This document shows, piece by piece, positions 1-8,733 of a stretch of DNA of 64,000 nt. This stretch comes from Mastigocoleus testarum BC008. GTDB taxonomy: Bacteria > Cyanobacteriota > Cyanobacteriia > Cyanobacteriales > Nostocaceae. Positions within the stretch are counted from its first letter, which is position 1. Each line of letters begins with the position of its first letter. The notes beneath the pieces are model-generated. The model searched no databases. It was given only the letters and a program-made list of their open reading frames with translations, and was not told the DNA's origin. The translations under genes were made by a program, and so were the position numbers. Where the stretch lies: NCBI RefSeq assembly GCF_001456025.1, contig NZ_LMTZ01000125.1, positions 1-64,000 on the forward strand. The letters run 5' to 3'.

Positions 1-333
1 TTATTCTTGAGGATTTGTACTCGTAGTGTCACAGTAGTATTTATCTGTTGGCTTGCTCGTATCAAAGAAAGTATTTCATGAACGAGTAAGCTTTTCTACC
101 CACAACAAATTTTACATCGTCCTTACATACTTGTTTCATCCATTCGCTACAGTGTGCCTGCGGCATGGATAACCCCGCTTATCGTAGGTGCGTAGCGTAG
201 CGGAGCGTTAGCACAGCGGAAACCTGCAGATCAATCGCTCCATGCTGTCCATTCGTGGCCCCAAGTGAAGATATTGCATCAAGAACAACCTCCTAAACTA
301 TCCTTTAATTATTAAATTGCTTGAAAAGCTATA
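1..333. other. gene-poor stretch with GC-rich dispersed repeat
   Basis: No convincing coding frame is visible. Positions about 184-222 hold a short GC-rich block built from repeated GCGTAGCG/GCGTTAGC words, unlike the AT-rich surroundings. It resembles the small dispersed repeats common in Nostocales spacers. Related words recur near 19778-19835 and 21055-21260. Confidence 0.45.
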
Positions 334-990
334 GTGCTTATTTTGCATAGCTTGTGGCTTTTCTTAGTGCCATTCCCTGCTGACTCCTTCACCCAAAAAT
401 ACGTAAGATATGTGACTGATGGGCTAGGTCTAATGTCAGTTGGGACTACTGCATTGCGCAAGGAAGAACTGTATTCTAGTCGTTGCTCCCATGGGACACT
501 CAACCCACTAAAATCTTGGTTAGCGTTATGTACAAATGGGGTTGTGGTTGTTGACTGTGGGGGAGGAGAAGACGCTGGTAGATTTGGTTTACCTATAGGT
601 GCCCATGTGGTAGTTGTAGTAGTTGAGGCGACTCCTGATTCTGTAGCAATTTCTGAGGATATCCGGGCGATTGACGAAGAATTGCAGATTCCCGTAGTTT
701 ATGTGTTGAACAAATGTCTAAATCAGTTTCCAGAAGTTCAAGCTTTTGAGTCCCAAAACTATGACAATATAATTGGCAAAATACCTTTTATACCTTCTAT
801 TTACGGGAAAAATCCTCTCGATCTCAAAGATGAAATTGGAAAAGACATTTTCAGCGAAATTATTGATAAAATTCTCTCCAGGGAATTGAGTTCGCCTGCA
901 CAAAGATGGGATCGAGTGCTCAGATGGAAAGAAACTTTGCAGAAACAACGGGAATTAAGGCAAGTTAAACCTTTAAGTTCGGTTTCTTAG
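334..990 (+). pseudogene. CooC/MinD-like P-loop ATPase, 5'-truncated
   Basis: The 218-residue frame resembles the C-terminal two thirds of a CooC/MinD-type ATPase. It has a hydrophobic strand ending in VVVVDCGGGEDAGR (the place of the second Asp motif), then VVVVVEATPDSVAISEDIRAI and an AxxK-like VLNKC strand. The N-terminal GKGG(V)GKT P-loop expected in this family is missing. A stop codon lies 12 bases before the GTG start, so the protein cannot extend upstream in frame. I therefore read it as a remnant inside the nifD element. CooC proteins insert nickel into CO dehydrogenase; nothing here shows that this copy still works. The first 40 residues match nothing I recognise. Confidence 0.5.
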
Positions 991-1200
991 ATTTTTAAGG
1001 TTGGAGTAATATCTTAAAAGAAAACTTCAACCTCTTTTATTAATATGTCAATAAACAAAGTTCCATCAAAATGATCGATTTCACATTATATCGGAACAAA
1101 GCAATATACCGTCAGTGCTCAGAGAAAGAGGATAGCCGTTTAGATATACATCCTTATTGTGTTTTCGTATGATTGCGGTTTTTCGTAGTGGTGAGCAATA

Positions 1201-2646
1201 TCAACTTGTGTACTTATGTAGTTTAATCTCTTCTAATTTAAAACTTCTCTGATTCTCAATTTTTAAGTTCTCAACTTCAAGCCTCAACCTTTCGTTTTCT
1301 ATCTTCAATTTTGTATTTTCCTCCTTAATCTCATCAATCTCACTTTTCTTACTCAAAGCTTGATTAATCGCTAATTTCCGCATATCTAGAGAAAACCAAC
1401 GCTGATAAGTTTGGGTATGAACCTGTACACTATGTCCCAAATTATCTGCTGCAGCTTTAATTGGAACTCCCAAAACATGGGCTCGAATCGCCCAAGCATG
1501 ACGCAAATCGTAGGGTTTAAAATCTAGTCCAATTTTTCGGAACCACCAACTAATTCTTTGAGTTAAACCGGTTATCTCTGCATGGTTATTTTTATCTTTA
1601 CTGGCGATCGCTAGCATCTCTAAATATTCAGGATTTCTTAAATCAAAATCTATAATCCATTTTTGATGTAAGGGTAATGCTTGCCTTGCTCCTGTTTTAC
1701 AATGTTTATCTACTTTCCATGTCAAGTCTGCATTTTCGTCACTTAACCACCAGTCAATATTGGGATTAATAAATAATTCTCGGGGACGCAAGCCAAAAAC
1801 TGCTAACATACCATAAGCCCATCGCCATAATTTCCAACTATCCCGAACATTTTGATTAACTTGTTTACCTCTAGTTTGGAGGTAATCGGTGAATTTGATA
1901 AATCCTGCTAATATCTCTGCATCAGAGGGTATATTCCGAGAATTACTCTCGGGCTTTTTAGAATAGTCAGATAAATCTATTTTGATTTTAAATGTAGTGC
2001 AAAATGCAGATATTGCTCTTGCCGCATTATATCTCGACCATTCTTTATCTATTCTTTCAATAGCACTAATTAAATTTTCTGCTGTTGCTAAATCTTGAGG
2101 ATTAGTAAATCGCTTGGTACGAGAAAAATAATAAAAAAAAGTATGCTCGCTTTTCGTTGTACGCTTATGAGTCTTAAAATATTCCTCTTCAAATTTCTCC
2201 AGTAATTCACCAATTGTGTGTAAATTTTTTTTAATTGCTTCATTACCTAAATATTTATCATTCCAAACAAAACTTTTTCGAGCAATTAACTTTCCTAATT
2301 CATAAGCTTCTTCCTCGGCTGTTTTTAAACCATCCAAATTTTCAGGAATATTTAAACTCAGATTATATTGCTTTCTCCCAGTACCCTTTATATCCTTGTC
2401 TCCCGGTTTAATTGGTAAAGTAGCTCTTAATTGTAAACTTCCATTTGATTCCCGAATAGTCACCTTTGTTTTTGCCGACTTCAAACGTAAATTTACCTGT
2501 TCTAATTCCTCTAATACTTTCGCTCTCATGTGTTCCTTTTGCTGCTGTGATTGCAGACATGAGCCGAGAAAACTGCCGTCGGTAGATGGAAGAGGCTCCA
2601 TATCTGCAAAAGCTTGTTGATATTTGTCTGAACCCTGGTTATGCAT
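1201..2646 (-). CDS. xisA: XisA site-specific recombinase of the nifD element
   Basis: This is a 481-residue tyrosine recombinase (phage-integrase fold) that should cut the element out of nifD in differentiating heterocysts. Catalytic residues can be placed: Arg287 in GLRPREL, Tyr379-Asp-Leu-Arg382 in PYDLRHAW, and the nucleophile Tyr414 in HTQTYQRW. The usual HxxR His is replaced by Tyr379, giving the RYRY tetrad reported for XisA and XisC of Anabaena rather than RHRY. The C-terminal 50 residues form a charged coiled coil (EEN, KIENERLRLEVENLKIEN heptads). The gene points away from nifK and its start lies 120 bp from the recombination site, the position xisA holds in Anabaena. No clear Shine-Dalgarno precedes the ATG. 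A TGT-N9-ACA site lies in its promoter region. Confidence 0.95.
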   Translation of the reverse strand: MHNQGSDKYQQAFADMEPLPSTDGSFLGSCLQSQQQKEHMRAKVLEELEQVNLRLKSAKTKVTIRESNGSLQLRATLPIKPGDKDIKGTGRKQYNLSLNIPENLDGLKTAEEEAYELGKLIARKSFVWNDKYLGNEAIKKNLHTIGELLEKFEEEYFKTHKRTTKSEHTFFYYFSRTKRFTNPQDLATAENLISAIERIDKEWSRYNAARAISAFCTTFKIKIDLSDYSKKPESNSRNIPSDAEILAGFIKFTDYLQTRGKQVNQNVRDSWKLWRWAYGMLAVFGLRPRELFINPNIDWWLSDENADLTWKVDKHCKTGARQALPLHQKWIIDFDLRNPEYLEMLAIASKDKNNHAEITGLTQRISWWFRKIGLDFKPYDLRHAWAIRAHVLGVPIKAAADNLGHSVQVHTQTYQRWFSLDMRKLAINQALSKKSEIDEIKEENTKLKIENERLRLEVENLKIENQRSFKLEEIKLHKYTS

Positions 2647-2702
2647 TACGGTTAGTATTAGCCTATATTTAGCCTAAAAATAATTGTGTTATCGGCAAAC
2701 AA

Positions 2703-2717
2703 TGTTTATGACCTACA
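2703..2717 (-). promoter_or_regulatory. candidate NtcA/BifA site upstream of xisA
   Basis: TGT-N9-ACA (TGTTTATGACCTACA) lies 57-71 bases upstream of the xisA start codon. NtcA was originally found as BifA binding TGT(N9-10)ACA sites upstream of xisA in Anabaena. The half sites match but the spacing is the shorter variant. Binding is inferred. Confidence 0.4.
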
Positions 2718-2765
2718 ATGCTTAAAGCAAACACTTAGCCGATAAAAATCATTAAACCACAAAAA

Positions 2766-2776
2766 GAAATACTCCG
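2766..2776. other. nifD-element recombination site, nifK-proximal copy
   Basis: GAAATACTCCG sits exactly where element sequence turns into the nifD reading frame. It matches the Anabaena 11-bp direct repeat GGATTACTCCG at nine of eleven positions, with the last seven (TACTCCG) identical. The partner copy lies outside the window on the left. The crossover is probably within the shared TACTCCG, which encodes part of the Y-S-G of NifD. Confidence 0.75.
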
Positions 2777-2904
2777 GTCCTTATCACGGTTATGATGGTT
2801 TCGCTATCTTTGCTCGTGACATGGATCTAGCAATCAACAACCCATCTTGGAAATTGATTGGTGCTCCTTGGAAGAAAGAAAAAGTTGCTGCTAAAGCTGC
2901 TTAA
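2770..2904 (+). CDS. nifD: nifD 3' segment (nitrogenase MoFe protein alpha chain, C-terminus)
   Basis: An open frame encodes the last 44 residues of NifD: YSGPYHGYDGFAIFARDMD, then a SWKLIGAPWKK stretch and an Ala/Lys-rich tail before TAA. It has no start of its own. The rest of nifD is across the element, outside the window. After XisA excision this segment joins the 5' part to make the intact alpha subunit of the MoFe protein, which with NifK forms the heterotetramer carrying FeMo-cofactor. nifK follows 210 bases downstream. Confidence 0.92.
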   Translation, partial: YSGPYHGYDGFAIFARDMDLAINNPSWKLIGAPWKKEKVAAKAA

Positions 2905-3114
2905 TAAATAGAGTACAAACTCTACCAACAAATTAGTTTGATTAGTTAAATCAGAGAGGGAGGACAAGGAATAATGGAATTCAAAATTCATAATTCAGGA
3001 GTGTAAAGTTTTGAATTTTAAATTTTGGGTTTTGAATTTCCTTGTCTTTCTTCTCTCTTTACCTCGCTTCACAGATTACTTACCCATTACTCATTAAGCC
3101 ACGGGAGACACAAA

Positions 3115-4647
3115 ATGCCTCAGAATCCAGAAAAGATTCAAGACCACGTAGAACTATTTCACCAACCTGAGTATAAAGAGCTATTCGAAAGAAAGAGAGA
3201 ATTTGAAAAAGGACATAGCCAAGAAGAAATTGATCGGGTTGCTGAATGGACAAAGTCTTGGGAATATCGTGAAAAGAACTTTGCTCGCGAAACTTTAACA
3301 GTTAACCCCGCTAAAGGTTGTCAGCCTTTAGGTGCAATCTATGCTGCTGCTGGATTTGAAGGTACTTTACCTTTTGTTCAAGGTTCTCAAGGTTGTGTGG
3401 CTTACTTCCGTACCCACCTTACCCGTCACTTCAAAGAACCATTCTCTGCAGTATCTTCTTCCATGACTGAAGACGCAGCGGTTTTCGGCGGTCTTAACAA
3501 CATGATTGATGGCTTGACCAACGCTTATAGCTTGTACAAGCCCAAAATGATTGCTGTTTCCACCACCTGTATGGCTGAGGTTATTGGTGATGACTTGGGT
3601 GCGTTCATCGGTAACGCTAAGAATGCTGGTGCAATTCCTGAAGATTTTCCTGTACCTTTTGCTCATACTCCTAGCTTTGTTGGTTCCCATATCACTGGAT
3701 ATGACAACATGCTTAAGAGCATTCTTGCTAACCTCAGTGAAGGTAAGAAAGGTAAGAGCAACGGTAAGATTAACTTGATTCCAGGTTTTGATACTTACGT
3801 TGGTAACTTACGGGAAATCAAACGCATTGCTGAATTGATGGGTGTTGACTACACCCTATTAGCAGATAACTCTGACTACGTTGATTCACCCAACGATGGT
3901 CATTTCAATATGTACCAAAAAGGTACAAAGTTAGAAGATGCTGCTGATGCTTGTAATGCAAAAGCTACCATTTCCTTGCAAAAACACTCCACTTTGAAAA
4001 CCTGCGATTTCATTAATAAGACATGGAAGCAAGAAGTTACACTTTCTAGCCCTTGGGGTATTCGTGGTACTGATGAGTTCTTAATGCAACTCAGCGAATT
4101 AAGTGGTAAACCCATCCCCGCAGAATTAGAAGAAGAACGCGGTCGGGCTGTTGATGCGATGACTGACTCCCATGCATGGCTCCATGGTAAGCGCTTTGCT
4201 ATCTACGGTGACCCCGATTTAGTATACGGTGTAACTAGTTTCTTAATGGAGTTGGGTGCTGAACCGGTACATATATTGGTTCATAACAGCAGTAAAGAAT
4301 TTGAAAAAGACATGCAAGGGTTGCTCGATTCTACCGAATACGGTAAGGGTGGAACCATCTGGGGTGGAAAAGACTTGTGGCACATGCGCTCCTTGCTGTT
4401 CACCGAACCCGTAGACTTCATGATTGGTAACTCCTACGGTAAGTACTTAGAGCGCGATACTAAGATTCCTCTAATCAGAATTGGTTATCCAATCATGGAT
4501 CGTCACAACTTACATCGTTATTCCACTATCGGTTATCAGGGTACAATTAACCTCCTGACCTGGGTTGTTAACGCGATCTTCGAAGAAATTGACCGCAACA
4601 CCAACATTCCTTCTAAGACCGATATTTCTTTCGACTTAATTCGTTAG
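3115..4647 (+). CDS. nifK: Nitrogenase MoFe protein beta chain NifK
   Basis: The 510-residue beta subunit of dinitrogenase supplies half of the P-cluster ligands. The three P-cluster cysteines are in place: Cys69 (KGCQPLGA), Cys94 (GSQGCVAYF) and Cys152 (TTCMAEV). The C-terminus KTDISFDLIR is typical of cyanobacterial NifK. I chose the ATG at 3115 because it gives the family N-terminus MPQNPEK and has GGGAG about 8 bases upstream. The longer frame from 3025 adds 30 atypical residues from AT-rich spacer. It lies 210 bp after nifD and should be cotranscribed with it once the element has been excised. Confidence 0.97.
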   Translation: MPQNPEKIQDHVELFHQPEYKELFERKREFEKGHSQEEIDRVAEWTKSWEYREKNFARETLTVNPAKGCQPLGAIYAAAGFEGTLPFVQGSQGCVAYFRTHLTRHFKEPFSAVSSSMTEDAAVFGGLNNMIDGLTNAYSLYKPKMIAVSTTCMAEVIGDDLGAFIGNAKNAGAIPEDFPVPFAHTPSFVGSHITGYDNMLKSILANLSEGKKGKSNGKINLIPGFDTYVGNLREIKRIAELMGVDYTLLADNSDYVDSPNDGHFNMYQKGTKLEDAADACNAKATISLQKHSTLKTCDFINKTWKQEVTLSSPWGIRGTDEFLMQLSELSGKPIPAELEEERGRAVDAMTDSHAWLHGKRFAIYGDPDLVYGVTSFLMELGAEPVHILVHNSSKEFEKDMQGLLDSTEYGKGGTIWGGKDLWHMRSLLFTEPVDFMIGNSYGKYLERDTKIPLIRIGYPIMDRHNLHRYSTIGYQGTINLLTWVVNAIFEEIDRNTNIPSKTDISFDLIR

Positions 4648-4690
4648 GAATTAAGTTAACTCCTACTCGCGGCGTGTCGTTTGAGGAAAA

Positions 4691-4757
4691 GGAAAAGGTA
4701 GCAAATAAAAATTAAGACCAACAAAAATTAAAAATTTATTTGCAAAATCCTTTTTCC
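4691..4757 (+). promoter_or_regulatory. nifK-nifE intergenic stem-loop
   Basis: Two paired blocks form a long hairpin: GGAAAAGG (4691-4698) with CCTTTTTCC (4749-4757), and inside it GCAAATAAA (4701-4709) with TTTATTTGC (4735-4743). A second small hairpin follows, AAGGCAG (4779-4785) with CTGCCTT (4795-4801) and then ATTTTAG. Such structures could stabilise the nifHDK 3' end or partly terminate before nifE. Their function is inferred. Confidence 0.5.
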
Positions 4758-4893
4758 TTTCTCCTTTTTTCTAATCTTAAGGCAGAGTAGACAACTGCCT
4801 TATTTTAGTTAACTGCTAACAGTAAAAAAACGATTAAATTGTGACTATATTATTTAACGGCGAACAACTTCCATCGAGCACTTTTATAAAGAA

Positions 4894-6273
4894 ATGAACA
4901 CTACCCAAATTAAAATCAACGAGCTGCTCAATGAGCCAGGATGCGAACACAATCATCACAAAAACGAACAACAAAAAAATAAAGCTTGTAAGCAACAAGC
5001 CCAACCAGGTGCTGCTCAAGGAGGTTGTTCCTTTGATGGTTCCATGATTACCTTGGTACCAATTACCGATGTGGCTCACCTAGTTCACGGACCCATCGCC
5101 TGTGCAGGGAATTCCTGGGGAAGTCGCGGTAGTCTTTCTTCTGGTCCCATGCTTTATAAAAAAGGCTTTACCACAGATTTAAGTGAAAATGATGTAATCT
5201 TTGGGGGAGAAAAAAAGCTTTATAAAGCAATTCACGAAATTCATAAAAACTATAATCCAGCTGCTATCTTTGTTTACTCTACCTGTGTAACAGCATTAAT
5301 TGGTGAGGATTTAGATGCTGTTTGTAAGGTCGCGACAAAAAAAATTGGTATTCCAATTATTCCAGTGAATTCACCTGGTTTTGTTGGTAGCAAAAACTTA
5401 GGGAACCGTTTGGGTGGTGAAGCTTTATTGCAGCATGTAATCGGTACTGCAGAACCGGAATTTACTACACCTTATGATATTAATCTCATCGGTGAATACA
5501 ATATCGCTGGTGAGATGTGGAATGTTTTACCCTTATTTGAAAAACTTGGTATTCGAGTTTTAGCAAAAATGACAGGTGATGCTCGCTATAAAGAAATTTG
5601 TCAAGCTCACCGAGCAAAATTGAATGTGATGATTTGCTCTAAAGCCTTGGTAAATGTGGCGAGAAAAATGGAGGAACTCTACGGTATTCCTTATATAGAA
5701 GAATCTTTTTATGGTATTGAAGATATAAATAGATGCTTGCGTAATATTGCAGCGAAGTTGGGTGATTCTGAATTACAAGAGCGTACTGAACAACTAATTG
5801 CCGAAGAAGCTGCTAAATTGGATATTGAATTAGCTCCTTATCGCGATCGCCTCAAGGGTAAGCGAGTTGTTCTTTACACTGGTGGTGTTAAGAGTTGGTC
5901 AATTGTTTCTGCTGCAAAAGACTTGGGAATGGAGGTAGTTGCTACTAGTACCAAGAAAAGCACAGAAGAAGACAAAGCAAGAATCAAAGAATTACTAGGC
6001 AAAGATGGTATTACTCTAGAAAAAGGTAATCCCCAAGAAATTCTCCGCATCATTCGCGAAACTCAAGCTGATATGCTAATTGCTGGTGGTCGAAATCAAT
6101 ACACAGCTCTTAAAGCCAGAATTCCATTTTTAGATATTAACCAAGAAAGACATCATGCTTATGCAGGATATCAAGGTATGATCGAAATGGCGCGGGAAAT
6201 AGACGAGGCTCTCTATAGCCCCATATGGGAACAAGTACGTAAACCCGCGCCCTGGGATGTAGAAATAGTTTAA
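4894..6273 (+). CDS. nifE: FeMo-cofactor scaffold protein NifE
   Basis: NifE (459 residues) pairs with NifN to form the NifEN scaffold on which NifB-co is matured to FeMo-co. The NifD-like fold is evident from GGCSFDGSMITLVPITD, HGPIACAGNSWGSRG and YSTCVTALIGEDLD, which contain the conserved cluster-binding cysteines. NSPGFVGSKNLGNRLGGEAL is also typical of NifE. The N-terminus (residues 12-45) is rich in His, Lys, Gln and Cys, a feature of NifE proteins. No strong ribosome-binding site precedes the ATG. nifN starts 184 bp downstream, across a tandem-repeat spacer. Confidence 0.96.
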   Translation: MNTTQIKINELLNEPGCEHNHHKNEQQKNKACKQQAQPGAAQGGCSFDGSMITLVPITDVAHLVHGPIACAGNSWGSRGSLSSGPMLYKKGFTTDLSENDVIFGGEKKLYKAIHEIHKNYNPAAIFVYSTCVTALIGEDLDAVCKVATKKIGIPIIPVNSPGFVGSKNLGNRLGGEALLQHVIGTAEPEFTTPYDINLIGEYNIAGEMWNVLPLFEKLGIRVLAKMTGDARYKEICQAHRAKLNVMICSKALVNVARKMEELYGIPYIEESFYGIEDINRCLRNIAAKLGDSELQERTEQLIAEEAAKLDIELAPYRDRLKGKRVVLYTGGVKSWSIVSAAKDLGMEVVATSTKKSTEEDKARIKELLGKDGITLEKGNPQEILRIIRETQADMLIAGGRNQYTALKARIPFLDINQERHHAYAGYQGMIEMAREIDEALYSPIWEQVRKPAPWDVEIV

Positions 6274-6457
6274 GGAAAAAGAAGTCAGAAGTCAGAAGTC
6301 AGAAGTAAGAATTGTGCGTGGTAGTGCACTACTTTGCTAACAGAAGTTAGAAACTAGAATTTCAGTTCAGTAATTAATTTACTTTCCCATCTTCCCTATC
6401 TCCCACCTTTCCCTTATCTCACCATCTCCCCTCACTCACTCATTTCAAGAAATAAAA
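6274..6457. repeat. nifE-nifN spacer with AGTCAGA heptamer repeats
   Basis: The 184-bp spacer starts with about four copies of the heptamer AGTCAGA (6285-6307), then pyrimidine-rich sequence made of TCCCxxCTTCCC-like words. It is the same short tandemly repeated repetitive family seen at 42380 and 50063. No promoter is evident. Confidence 0.7.
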
Positions 6458-7771
6458 ATGGCTACCGTCGTCACTCCTAATAAAGCAGTTATTGTCAATC
6501 CCCTCAAACAAAGCCAAACTTTGGGTGCAGTTTTAGCCTTCTTGGGTTTAAAAGGCATGATACCGTTATTACATGGTTCCCAAGGCTGTACAGCTTTTGC
6601 AAAAGTTATACTCGTACGACATTTTCGCGAAGCAATTCCTCTTTCCACCACAGCGATGACAGAAGTCACCACAATTTTGGGTGGGGAAGATAATGTCGAG
6701 CAAGCCATTTTGACTTTAGTGGAGAAAGTAGAACCAGAAATTATTGGTTTGTGTACCACAGGACTGACAGAAACTAGAGGAGACGATATGGATGGTATCC
6801 TCAAAGATTTTCGTAAGTCCCATCCCGAACTGAAAGAATTACCAATCATCCTAGTTTCTTCACCGGATTTTAAAGGTGCATTACAAGATGGTTATGCTGC
6901 AGCAGTTGAAAGTACCTTGAAAGAACTTCCAGTTGCTGGAGAAACTCGCCCATCTCAAATTACAATATTAGTGAGTTCGGCATTTACTCCAGGGGATATA
7001 CAGCAAATCAAAGAAATCGTCTCTGCTTTTGGACTGATACCAGTCGTCGTACCTGACCTTTCCGCTTCACTTGACGGTCATCTCGATGAATCCTACAGTC
7101 CAATCACAGGTGGTGGAACCACATTAACGCAACTACGAAAAATCGGGAGTTCTGCTTTTACTCTAGCTTTGGGTGAAAGCATGAGGGGTGGAGCAGAGAT
7201 TTTAGAAGAAGCTTTTGCAATACCTTATGAGGTATTTACAGAATTAACAGGACTCGAAGCAGTAGATAATTTTCTCCAAGCATTAGTTGATATTAGCGGT
7301 AATCCCGTTCCAGAAAAATATCGGCGTCAACGTCGTCAACTCCAAGATGCAATGCTAGATACTCACTTTTTCTTTGGTCGTAAGCGAGTTGCTCTAGCTT
7401 TGGAACCAGATTTACTATGGTCAACAGCCTGTTTTTTCCAGTCTATGGGAGCAGAAATTCATTCAGCAGTAACAACAACACGCTCTCCCTTACTAGAAAA
7501 AATATCTACAGAGCAAGTTATTGTCGGCGACTTTGAAGATTTTGAAAAATCAGCTGTTGGTTCGGATTTATTAGTTTCTAATTCCCATGCAGCTAATATT
7601 GCAAAAAATTTAGAAATTCCTTTATATCGTCAAGGTCTCCCAATTTATGACCGCTTAGGTGTTGGTCAATATACCAAAGTTGGTTATTTCGGAACAATGC
7701 AAATTTTATTTGAAATTGGTAATCTCTTTTTAAAAGAAGAGGAAGCCAAAAGCAATTATTTAAATGGGTAA
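6458..7771 (+). CDS. nifN: FeMo-cofactor scaffold protein NifN
   Basis: NifN (437 residues) is the NifK-like partner of NifE in the cofactor scaffold. The sequence shows NPLKQSQTLGAVLAFLGLKG, HGSQGCTAFAKVILVRHFRE and STTAMTEVTTILGGEDN. The GSQGC motif keeps one cluster cysteine, and the TTGLTETRGDD segment has Thr-Gly where NifK has a cysteine, which is normal for NifN. Length and order (E then N) are standard. nifX follows at about 75 bp and is probably in the same transcript. Confidence 0.96.
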   Translation: MATVVTPNKAVIVNPLKQSQTLGAVLAFLGLKGMIPLLHGSQGCTAFAKVILVRHFREAIPLSTTAMTEVTTILGGEDNVEQAILTLVEKVEPEIIGLCTTGLTETRGDDMDGILKDFRKSHPELKELPIILVSSPDFKGALQDGYAAAVESTLKELPVAGETRPSQITILVSSAFTPGDIQQIKEIVSAFGLIPVVVPDLSASLDGHLDESYSPITGGGTTLTQLRKIGSSAFTLALGESMRGGAEILEEAFAIPYEVFTELTGLEAVDNFLQALVDISGNPVPEKYRRQRRQLQDAMLDTHFFFGRKRVALALEPDLLWSTACFFQSMGAEIHSAVTTTRSPLLEKISTEQVIVGDFEDFEKSAVGSDLLVSNSHAANIAKNLEIPLYRQGLPIYDRLGVGQYTKVGYFGTMQILFEIGNLFLKEEEAKSNYLNG

Positions 7772-7846
7772 AAAAACAGTTAGCTACTAAATGGTAAATC
7801 GTCAATGGTAACTGTTAAAAACTCCCAAACAGGATGGAGGAAGAAA

Positions 7847-8260
7847 GTGAAAATAGCTTTTACTACCAGCGATCGGGTGCATGTTAATGCTCACTTTGGT
7901 TGGGCAAAAATGATTGATGTTTACGAAATATCTGATGAGGGATATTCATTTCTAGAAACATTAAAGTTTGAGGGAAATCTCAAACAAGATGGAAATGAAG
8001 ATAAATTAGTACCCAAGTTAGATGCACTTGTTGATTGTACTATCCTCTATGTTTCCGCCATCGGTGGGAGTGCTGCTGCTCGTCTAATTAAAAAAGGTGT
8101 AACTCCCGTTAAAGCACGCTCAGATGATGAAGAAATTCAAGAAATACTTAATAGGTTAGTTGAAACCCTAAAAGGAAATCCTCCGCCTTGGTTGCGTAAA
8201 GCACTAAAAAAAACAAAACGCAATATTGAAGAAGAACTAGAAGAGGAAGCAACTTTATGA
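7847..8260 (+). CDS. nifX: Nitrogenase cofactor carrier protein NifX
   Basis: NifX binds NifB-co or the FeMo-co precursor and passes it on to NifEN. Family signatures are KIAFTTSDRVHVNAHFGWAK at the N-terminus and YVSAIGGSAAARLIKKGVTPVKA in the middle, then a charged Glu-rich tail. I start it at GTG 7847 (137 residues), where GGATGGAGG sits 7 bases upstream and the protein begins at the conserved KIAFTT. An in-frame ATG at 7805 would add 14 unconserved residues. The stop overlaps the next start (ATGA at 8257-8260), indicating translational coupling. Confidence 0.92.
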   Translation: MKIAFTTSDRVHVNAHFGWAKMIDVYEISDEGYSFLETLKFEGNLKQDGNEDKLVPKLDALVDCTILYVSAIGGSAAARLIKKGVTPVKARSDDEEIQEILNRLVETLKGNPPPWLRKALKKTKRNIEEELEEEATL

Positions 8261-8733
8261 GTTCTGTGAATAGCACTAATGGGACTGCTCAAAACCAAGT
8301 TATTAATAGTCCTTTTCTTCAGGCAATAGTGCAACAAATTCGCGGTCAAGATGCCTATGGTGTTTACCGAAATTGGTCAGATGAATTAGTGCTTAAACCT
8401 TTTATTGTTAGCAAACAGAAAAAACGAGAAATTTCTGTACAAGATCAGGTTGACCCAATAACTCAGGGAAGAATTATCGCTTTTTACCGAGCTGTTGCGG
8501 CTAGAATCGAACAAGAAACAGGTTTATTATCTCAAGTTGTAGTTGACTTGAGTCATGAAGGATTTGGTTGGGCATTAGTATTTGCTGGTCGACTTTTATT
8601 AGTTGTCAAAACATTACGCGATGCCCATAGATTTGGATTTGAATCTTTGGAAAAACTATCAGAAGAAGGAGAAAAACTAGTCACAAAAGGTATTGAATTA
8701 GCACAAAAATTTCCAGAGGTAGGAAAAGTATAA
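8257..8733 (+). CDS. NifX-associated protein (DUF269)
   Basis: This 158-residue protein belongs to the NifX-associated DUF269 family, found almost only next to nifX. Recognisable stretches are SPFLQAIVQQIRGQDAYGVYRNW near the N-terminus and VVDLSHEGFGWALVFAGRLLLVVKTLRDAHRFGFESLEKL near the C-terminus. A role in cofactor assembly or nitrogenase maturation is assumed from context; no reaction is known to me. The ATG overlaps the nifX stop by four bases. A 373-bp repeat-rich spacer separates it from the next gene. Confidence 0.9.
   Translation: MSSVNSTNGTAQNQVINSPFLQAIVQQIRGQDAYGVYRNWSDELVLKPFIVSKQKKREISVQDQVDPITQGRIIAFYRAVAARIEQETGLLSQVVVDLSHEGFGWALVFAGRLLLVVKTLRDAHRFGFESLEKLSEEGEKLVTKGIELAQKFPEVGKV

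Larger units (their letters stand above)
1..2776. mobile_element. nifD excision element, nifK-proximal end (continues left of window)
   Basis: This is the right-hand end of a developmentally excised element. It carries xisA on the minus strand and ends where the 3' part of nifD resumes in frame, at the TACTCCGG core. In Anabaena-type genomes an 11 kb element interrupts nifD and is removed by XisA during heterocyst differentiation, which restores the gene. The left junction and the 5' part of nifD are outside the window, so the element's length cannot be given. The part visible here also holds a decayed ATPase gene and a GC-rich dispersed repeat. Confidence 0.88.

Noticed and set aside
1..2776. 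Nickel/CO-dehydrogenase operon suggested by the CooC-like remnant
   Set aside because: No cooS or other nickel-enzyme gene is present, and the ATPase itself lacks its P-loop.
3025..3114. Extended N-terminus of NifK
   Set aside because: The added residues come from repeat-like spacer; the conserved start with a ribosome-binding site is at 3115.
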